From: Theristus sp. LFF4_11
Taxonomy: Eukaryota > Nematoda > Chromadorea > Monhysterida > Xyalidae
Direction: 5' to 3'
Assembly: GCA_030248135.1 (NCBI GenBank)
Contig: JASANC010003779.1
Span: 1 to 64,000 of the forward strand
DNA: 64,000 bases
Positions 56,802-64,000 of the stretch are shown piece by piece. How positions within the stretch are numbered: the stretch's first letter is position 1; every line of letters begins with the position of its first letter. A program made the position numbers and the translations under genes. The notes beneath the pieces are model-generated. The model was not told the origin of the DNA. It did not search any database and saw only the letters and a program-made list of their open reading frames with translations.

Positions 56802-59800
56802 GGTGGTGGTCACACCTGCCGTCGTTTTCTTCTCCTTCTGCTTCGCATTAACCCCGCTGGTCAACTGATGTGCAGACACAATTCCTGCATCAAGAAAGCA
56901 ACGTTTCGTTGAAGTAGTCATTTTCATAACCGATGTACACGGATGGAGATCACTGTGCCGACAGTCGTTGTTTTGTGCCGCCATTTTACACCTGATGTGG
57001 GTTGGGACAAGCGGAAATGCAGAGAACAACCATACAACTCAGTGAAAAGCAGTTTCATTGATGCTCAATCACTAACGCCTGATCAACGCTTGCAGGTCGT
57101 CGGCAGTTGGCAGCGCACTGAGCCTGTCAGGGCTGTGCTCCCTTGACTCGCCGACGGGCACACGCTTCGCACAGCCACCTGCAACTGGTGACGTTGACGG
57201 TGACGTGTCGGTCGTGGGGGGCACTGCTGGGCCTGCGTTCACAGTGGCACTTGTAACACAAACAGAACACACGTTTAGAATGATAAAGTGATGGTCTGAG
57301 GAAACTGCACTCTCTGGCATGTAGCACAGCCACCAGCACACACATGAGTCGCAACACTGTGATGTCATGTGTGACACATTATAGCAGGCGCGTGTGAGCG
57401 CACGTTTGCGTGTATGCTTCCGAGTGCAATACAAATAACCGAGTGCACAGTAATCAAACTGGAACTTCATAAATGCTTGTTGTAACAGAGACAACACAGA
57501 GCACAAAATAACACAAAATAACACAGAGCACCAGCACCAGCAGAGAGTGACAGGTCGGACACGGTGGACGCGAGCTCGTCCGAGAGCGACGAGCAGAACG
57601 AAGTGGACGAGGGCGTCGCTGAGGAGGCATGCCCGCTGTCGGCACCCGCCACCGCGGCGTCCGTGCTGCCGGCTGCTGCTGCCAGCTGCTGCTGCTGGTG
57701 ACACACCAGGAAATACGCGCAGTCCATCAGGCAGTCGATCAGCTCAAAGTAGCCGCCGCACAGGTACACGTGCCACTGGTAGCACGGCACGTCCTGCATG
57801 CTCAGCTGCAACGCAAGTCAGCAGTCGCTTGCAAACAAACAGCCATTTCTTATTTCACGATCTACAGTCTAACTCAATAACAGATCCAACTAGCTGATTG
57901 GTTTGCTGAGAATTGCGGAGTTCGGCTTACGCAGAATGCATGCATCACGTGACCACCAACCAACCAACCAGCTTATTGGATACGTTATTGAGTTAGACTG
58001 AGATCATGAAATAAGTTGAAAACGTGTTGCTTCATTTATCTCCACCTTCCTCAACCACCAGCGCCACTCACGGATGGCGGCAGCGAGTACGATGCCATGC
58101 AGTGCCTGTGGTGTGCCTTGAGCTCGATGACGAGCGAGCGCAGTGTTTGGTGTCGTTCGTGCCATGAGCTGCACGGTGCCTCTGGCGACAACACCGACAA
58201 CACTCGCAACACCAGCTGGTGGTAGCGCACGATGTCGATCTGCAGGTGAACGCTCACGTTTACGAGCAAATGCAAAGGTGCCTCTACGAACTGGTTGATC
58301 AAAGGAACCATGACGTTGCGACGACCAATGAAACAGCCGGCCAATGTTTCCCAAACTCAGCCGCTGGCACACCAACCAACCAACCAACCAACCAACCAAC
58401 CAACCAACCAACCAACCAACCAACCAACCAACCAACCAACCAACCAACCAACCAACCAACCAACCAACCAACCAACCAACCAACCAACCAACCAACCAAC
58501 CAACCAACCAACCAACCAACCAACCAACCAACCAACCAACCAACCAACCAACCAACCAACCAACCAACCAACCAACCAACCAACCAACCAACCAACCAAC
58601 CAACCAACCAACCAACCAACCAACCAACCAACCAACCAACCAACCAACCAACCAACCAACCAACCAACCAACCAACCAACCAACCAACCAACCAACCAAT
58701 TCCTGAAACGAGGCCGTCGCACGTTCTTTTCGTCTTGCCTCTGCATCGCCAGGCTCCCAGTCGGGAAGCACCGTAAAATCTCGATTGTCGCTTAGTCGTG
58801 ACCACTCGATTGGCTCTGCAAAGTGAACAGTCAGACAGATGGCAGACAGTTTCAGTCGAACCACTGTTTCAACAAACAACACACAATTATTGCTGCCTGC
58901 GTTTTAACAACAAAGCACGTCATTTTGGTGCAACACGTTTCAATAAACCCACATTACCTGAACAGGCGAGCGCGTCTGACTCCAGCACTTGATTGACGCT
59001 GAAAAGGCAGAAGAAAGCAAATGCGACGACGCTGTTTGTGTTTACAGTTGCAGCAGGGCTGCCGATTACAACCTGCATTGACACTGTCACTAACGTGCGG
59101 CACATCGTGAGCAGAGTGAGCCATCTGCGGAGCACATTCGTTGCGACCACGTGCACCGACTGCAGACACTGCCAGTGAAACGTCACCATGTCGCCGATCT
59201 GCACGAACGCGCCGCGCTGGTACGCGCTCACGAGCGCCTCCACCAACTGTCACAAAAGTACAGCATGACACACTTGACTGCATGCAATCTGTGCACGCAA
59301 ACTCCGCCTCCACAGCAATGCCTGCTCAGAATACACGCATCAGCATGCAGTGTGTGCAACCAGCCAATGAACCAGTTGTATACATTACCCAGATGGACTG
59401 CAAGTTGGCTGAACGGCACAAGCACAGTGTGTAAATCGGCCTCCGTATTACATGCTGGTACTTGCAGTTCTGTCGGAGTTTGCTACGTTTCGCGAATTTT
59501 TTTTTTTTTTTTTAAATATTTGAAGCACGCCCCCCACCGATTCCGGAAACCCGAAGGTACCAAACTCCGGTGGGATTGGGGAACGGACGGCTCACCATCC
59601 CGTGGAACCAATACCCTCGCCACGTGAGGGGGACAGCCTCTAAGCCCCGCTCTGTCCTGGGGGCACCAGTGATCTTAGCCCGATTTCGGTTTCGGTGGCC
59701 TGCGGTCGCTATATCCCCGCAGGGCAGCGAATCCGAAAGCTTTAGTAGAAAACGAGTGTAGTTATTAGAGTAGAGAGCTACACTGGCGGCAGTTTGTCAT

Positions 59801-62800
59801 CCTCCGTGGGGGATCGAACCCGTCACCTTCTGAGTTGAAGGCGAACGTGCTAACCACCGGGCCACGGAGGCGACTAATTAAATTGTAAGAAATAAATTAG
59901 TGGTGTACCTCGCGTTTGCTCGAATCAAAGTACGCGTCTGTTTCATGGATGTTGACGAGTGTTGTGTGAAAGTTGCCAAACGGACAGTGAAACTGATTGA
60001 GCAGATAGCCGAGTGTGTCACACTGCATGTGCTTCAGTTGCAGTTGCTCGCACAGCGACACTGCACGCTCACTGACACCTGAAATGCAGACATTCGCGCA
60101 ACGCTGAAGTAAACACATGCATTCACGCATGTGGACTGCTCTCATTGAACAATGTTCGATCTAGGTTAAGTTCAGCAGTAAAATTAGTTGGGCGAAAACA
60201 CGTGTGTGTGTTGAAACATGGTTCTCATTTATCTAGGCTGAAAACATTTTGTTGCGGTGAACACAACAACGAATGGCAGACACACCAATGGTTGCATACG
60301 CCTTGACCAGTATGATGGCCAGCTGGTGGTTGTGTTTGCTGAGCGCGAGCGCACACTCCAGCAGCAGCACCAGCTCGTTCAGCACGCTCGTGTCGCCTGC
60401 AAACAACTGCCAACAAAACATGCATCGCGAAACAATGAAACACTCATGAAGTAGCAACAAAACATGCATCGCGAAACAATGAAACACTCATGAAGTATCA
60501 ACAAAACATGCATCGCGAAACACAATGAAACACTCATGAAGTATCAACAAAACCGACTTTGTTCATTGAACATGTCCCACATGAGCTGTGCCGCATGCAG
60601 AGCGTACGCATCGGCTGGCAGGAAATCAGTAGAGTCTTTCGCGCTGTGCTCCACTTCTGTGAGTAAAAAAAAGACCGAATCAATTGCAATAATAATAATA
60701 ATAATAAGGGTTGGCATGGAAAAAGCCGGTTTTTTACTAGTAATGTGTTGCAGATGAGTGTGATCATAAAAGCGACCTACTGGTGCGCAGCGCTTGGTTG
60801 TAGTGAGCGAGGCAGTGACGTGCCAGCCGCACACGGGCGTCCGGTGTGATGTCGCCGCCGAGACAACGCGCCAGCTGCAGGTAGCACGTGTGCCGGTGGA
60901 TGCTGCGGTACTGCAAAACCGCACTGAACTCATTGTTCGCATCTTTCTTCGGGTTCGCACAATCAATGCACGCATAGATTGCAAAATCAGTTTCATGCTT
61001 GACGCGGCAATGGAAAATTTCTGAAGTGAACTCGTCCCACAAACTGAACACAGAGTCACTGTGAGCAACTGAAACACTGGCAACAAAAACGAAGTAAATC
61101 AGTGCTTACATCGTACGAGTCTAACAGCTTCGCGGACGTACTGTGGTCGTCGACACCAGATATAACGGCCAGAAACTGAAAAAAATTAACGACTGCGATG
61201 TTGATTCATTTTCAAGCCAGATCTCTTGTTTCTTTAAGAAACGTACCAAAGATGACAACACATTTTTAGGTAGGGGGTTCTTATCCTTGGGGTGGATGCC
61301 AAAATTTTTTGGGGGGTAGGGGGTACGTGAGACCCCGATCGCCTGCTAGGGGGTGCACCGGATGCTAACCGGCTGTCAGAGGGCCCCCTCACCCCACGAG
61401 GCGCAACGTCGTGTTAGGGGGTACCATTACACCCCCTCATCTTCGGCATCGCTTTGAGAAAACAACAACTTACTTCGGCTTGCTGTTGTTCACCAAGCAG
61501 ATAGAGATACGGGCGAACATCTGTGAAGCAGCACGGTCGATCACCAAACAGCTGCACGTACTCGATCAACAGACGCACTGGCTCCCCTGCAAACGCACTC
61601 GCTTCGCGCACAGTTCTCTTGTCTTGCATTTTGCCGGTTTTTTTCTTTTTATCCTCTCCAATTTTTTAATAATGCCATTTTGTTATGTGTTTGCTTGTCG
61701 GTAACTCAACACACGCAAACTCAACCAAATGTTGTTATTACTAACGGAAAAAAGCTGAACTGACGAGCCCAAACCAAATGAACTACAAACCGAAAGTGAC
61801 AGTCAAATCGACTTGTTAGCCCGACAGAAACTAATACTAGAATTCAGCGCAGACACGGGAATGTATGGTTGCCGGGAGTGGAGGTCTGTCTATGTGGAAG
61901 CACAACACACACTCACCTAGGCGGTACGTACCTAGGTCGGCACGAATCACAAAATCGTTCTCAAGCAGACCAGCGATCCACCGGAGACGCGCGAGGTGGG
62001 GCGCTCGCACCGGTGCAGTGTCTTTGTGCGTGGTGCTCTCGATCACGCTCAGCAGCACGCTGGTCAGCTCGCCAATGAGACTGCACAGCAAACACGGTTG
62101 CCGTGTGCAACGCAGCAATGCAGCAAACTTTCAGTGCACTCACTCTGATTTCTGATTTGGACCGTCGTGTAGACTTTGGAATGCAGACGAAAACAACAGT
62201 GAATACAGGCGCCAGTCGTCCGGCCTGAAATTTCAGACAAAAAAAAACAGGAATTTCTGTCAGACAAAACCGATTTTGCAGTGTGCATCGGAATGATCAA
62301 AAAGCAGTCTATTCAAAGGAAACGCCAACGTGCCCAACGAACGTGCGCTGAATCATGGAGCAGCAGCGCTCGATCACCTCCGTGTGCCTGTGCAGCTTTT
62401 GATAGCATTCCAGCAAACGGTACTCTTTGTCCCACATGGATTTGTCGAATTTCGCTGCAATTCACACTCAAGTTTCTCATTTATATCAACCAAACCAAAA
62501 ACATACGTGCGCACACTGAGCACAAGCGAAGACACCAACCACTCAAGGGGCCTTCAAGCAGTGCAATTGCTTCATGATAGTCACCGTTCATTTCGAGCAC
62601 CATCAGATATAATTGCACTTCTGTGAGAATGAAAACATTTGTAAGTTGACCATTTTTTTAGTACAGAACGATAAAAAATGAGGATGAATAATTACCAGCA
62701 GCCCGCTCGAGCTTATTTTCGTCTGCGAACTTTTTCACCATGCGTTTAGCCAACGGCAGATGCATCGTTTGAGCAAGTTGCTTATCACATCGAGCCTATC

Positions 62801-63745
62801 AAATAACAGCGCACACGTTTTTAAAATTCAAGATCTTTTTTTTTGCTTCAAATGCAGAACAGTTTGACGACAAAACTTGAACTGCACTGACTGACCTGCA
62901 TCACACTGCTCATCACAGCCCAGAAATAATATGGATTCCGCGGGTACTCCTTGTACAGTTGCATGGCACTCTGCTGCTGCTTGCTGTAAATCAAGCAAAC
63001 GCATTCAATGAAATGCAATGCAAATTTCTATTGCAAAAACTGAAAAGTGGCGCACCGAAAGTTCAGCATGCGAACATAGGACATGAAGAGATGTGTCAGC
63101 AACTCCTCCGACTTTGGCAGCAGCTTGCACGCGGCCTCATACATGCGCACAATGCGTTCCGCTGCAAAAGCAAAACCAACAACGAAACTTTCAGCGTCAT
63201 CAGAGCTGGTTCGGTGCATTTGAACTGTCCGTGTTCAATAATTGAACCGAACAGTTTCACCAAACCACAAAACAGCATCAGCAGCACCAACGTCGCGCCA
63301 GTTCCTTGTAGCAGTGCGTCAGATACTGCAGTGTGATCTCATCAGCAACCTGCTGCTGTTCGATTTGCCCAATCAATTGCCACGCCTCATCGATTCGTTT
63401 GATTCGAACCAACGCCAACGCTTTCAGTGCCTGTGTTCAAGTTCAATCATTCAACGTTCAATATTTGCATCCCACGATCCCACGAACAACAATAATAACC
63501 TCAATAATTCTTTTGTTCCAATCTAACCTTAGCAGCGGGTATTTCGCCGTGTTTCTTGACCACCTTGTCTGCTTCTTGAACAGCCTTTTTGTTGTTGCCA
63601 TTGTCCAACGCATCTGAAAACAAACACGCAATGTCGTTGTGATCGCATAGCAACCAAAAACGTGCTGAACACGTCACGTTCACTCACCAAAGATTAACCT
63701 GAGGCGACGTTCGACAATTTTGTTGTCTTTATCTTTTGTGGTCAT
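55477..63745 (-). CDS. NAA25: N-alpha-acetyltransferase 25, NatB auxiliary subunit
   Basis: Twenty-five minus-strand exons: 63745-63688, 63613-63528, 63430-63292, 63161-63056, 62983-62896, 62795-62696, 62620-62540, 62454-62343, 62224-62144, 62080-61932, 61586-61474, 61175-61110, 60910-60781, 60656-60558, 60396-60286, 60078-59909, 59246-59095, 58998-58958, 58815-58697, 58239-58072, 57805-57538, 57232-57077, 56884-56460, 56162-55989 and 55617-55477. Phases agree and give about 1110 residues (human about 972). Family landmarks in order: [23 protein letters not shown] helices, [73 protein letters not shown], and a basic Lys-rich segment near the end. NAA25 holds catalytic NAA20 in NatB, which acetylates Met-Asp, Met-Glu, Met-Asn and Met-Gln N-termini at the ribosome. 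Extra length comes from Ser/Ala, Thr and Asn low-complexity insertions in exons 21 to 23. Confidence 0.94.
55799..55896. mobile_element. Mini-MITE in the last NAA25 intron
   Basis: TAAGGCCCGTTTAGCCGTCC on the left is mirrored by GGACGGCTAAATGGGCCTT on the right, about 20 bp with one mismatch. Total length is about 98 bp, GC-rich. No target duplication is clear. A SINE tail fragment (GGAGTTTGGTACTTGCTGG) directly follows at 55895-55945. Confidence 0.7.
57849..58015. mobile_element. MITE with CTTATTTCA ends in NAA25 intron 20
   Basis: The left end has CTTATTTCACGATCTACAG, then TCTAACTCAATAAC and AGATCCAA. The right end is the inverse (GTTATTGAGTTAGACTGAG, then ATCATGAAATAAG). Arms of about 50 bp surround a short centre that includes CCAACCAACCAACCA. 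The whole is 167 bp. Confidence 0.8.
58372..58699. repeat. (CCAA)n/(TTGG)n microsatellite, 82 perfect units
   Basis: 328 bp of uninterrupted CCAA. It is open in all frames on both strands, giving spurious PTNQ and LVGW repeat frames. On the NAA25 strand it reads GTTGGTTGG... and starts directly after exon 19 (...QEL), so the first GTTGGT serves as the inferred splice donor. Smaller CCAA runs occur in the next intron (57953-57971). Confidence 0.98.
59497..59871 (-). mobile_element. tRNA-derived SINE with poly(A) tail in NAA25 intron 16
   Basis: Read on the minus strand, 59871-59800 looks like a tRNA: acceptor GCCTCCG pairs with CGGAGG, the A box is TGGCCCGGTGGTTAGCACG and the B box GGTTCGATCCC. 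The anticodon arm is abnormal (six-base loop), so it is a derived head and not a working tRNA. A body of about 280 bp follows, ending GGAGTTTGGTACCTTCGGG and TTTCCGGAATCGGTGG, then a 17-base A tail at 59513-59497. No target duplication was found. Confidence 0.85.
60689..60707. repeat. Short (AAT)n microsatellite in NAA25 intron 13
   Basis: About six AAT units in an intron; no functional implication. Confidence 0.9.
60940..61045 (-). repeat. Family M fragment in NAA25 intron 12
   Basis: CAATCAATGCACGCATAGAT, AGTTTCATGCTTGACGCGG and CAATGGAAAATTTC follow the left part of 25676-25853 (CTCAATGCGCGCACAGATAG, AGTTTCATGCATGACTCGGG, GATTCAAAATT). It lies between exons 12 and 13. Confidence 0.55.
61269..61440. 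repeat. G-run-rich insertion in NAA25 intron 11
   Basis: A GC-rich block with six GGGGG runs (TAGGTAGGGGGTT ... TTAGGGGGTACC) and CCCCCTC near both halves. It resembles the style of the G-rich transposons but no matching ends were found. Function unknown. Confidence 0.4.
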
Positions 63746-64000
63746 CCTTTGTTGCTTGTAGTGTTAGTTAAATAATGACATTCAAAACTGTTAATAAACG
63801 CTTGCAATGAGCCGTAATCGAGGCCTAAAACCAATCGACCGCCCTGTCGAACAACTGTTGTTGTCAATGGAACAGTTATTGCAGTTCTGAAGAGTTCTGA
63901 AATTAGAAGGCAACAGATGACAGAAAATTTAACACAAGTGTGGAAAAATCACAAACCGACAACACTGACATTGAATTTAAAAAACGAACAAAAAAGGTTG
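63746..64000. other. NAA25 upstream region
   Basis: 255 bp upstream of the NAA25 start codon to the window edge. No motif or second gene recognised. Confidence 0.5.

Noticed and set aside
58295..58882. Long PTNQ-repeat and LVGW-repeat proteins on both strands
   Set aside because: They are translations of the CCAA microsatellite, which is open in every frame.
59800..59871. A functional tRNA gene on the minus strand
   Set aside because: Acceptor pairing and A and B boxes are good, but the anticodon arm closes on a six-base loop and the T stem has mismatches; a body and poly(A) tail follow, so it is a SINE head.
60911..61086. Frame [25 protein letters not shown] as an extra NAA25 exon
   Set aside because: Exons 12 and 13 join in phase without it, and its middle matches a family M fragment.

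Overview
The window is from a eukaryotic, metazoan nuclear genome: genes are split by GT-AG introns of about 50 to 900 bp and separated by transposon-rich DNA. The strongest taxonomic clue is a minus-strand neuropeptide precursor at 19965-21650. It encodes KHEYLRFG twice and KHEYIRFG twice between dibasic sites, and KHEYLRFamide (AF2/FLP-14) is a classic nematode peptide. The window also holds two classical animal transglutaminases, a family missing from C. elegans. I therefore infer a nematode or close relative, possibly an early-branching lineage, but the species cannot be fixed from sequence alone.

Layout. 1-12.2 kb is a repeat nest. It contains a 367-bp foldback satellite, a large inverted repeat, and several families of non-autonomous DNA transposons with inverted ends, 8-bp target duplications and very long G or C runs, nested up to three deep. 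12.6-15.0 kb is TMEM33 (+), 7 exons. 17.1-18.6 kb is a four-helix MARVEL-like membrane protein (+), 4 exons. 19.96-21.65 kb is the flp-14-like gene (-), 3 exons, with a 1.08-kb element in its first intron. 25.9-30.2 kb and 31.5-35.7 kb are two tandem 14-exon transglutaminase genes (+) with patches of near-identity that suggest gene conversion. 37.1-38.8 kb is a spliced Mutator/MULE-like transposase gene (+). 39-41.9 kb is a second repeat nest. 42.0-44.0 kb is a BCL7-family SWI/SNF subunit gene (+), 6 exons. 45.1-46.6 kb is a decayed hAT transposon with a perfect 8-bp duplication.

The right third is gene-dense. It holds the mitochondrial citrate carrier SLC25A1 (+, 48.1-50.4 kb), Mediator subunit MED7 (+, 51.9-53.3 kb), a C2H2 zinc-finger gene (+, 53.6-54.9 kb) and the NatB auxiliary subunit NAA25 (-, 63.7-55.5 kb, 25 exons). 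One NAA25 splice donor lies exactly at the edge of an 82-copy CCAA/TTGG microsatellite.

The genes are ordinary, functionally unrelated housekeeping, signalling and enzyme genes, and nothing suggests an operon. Exon coordinates were worked out by hand from splice sites, reading phase and family conservation. They agree in phase throughout but are not supported by transcripts.
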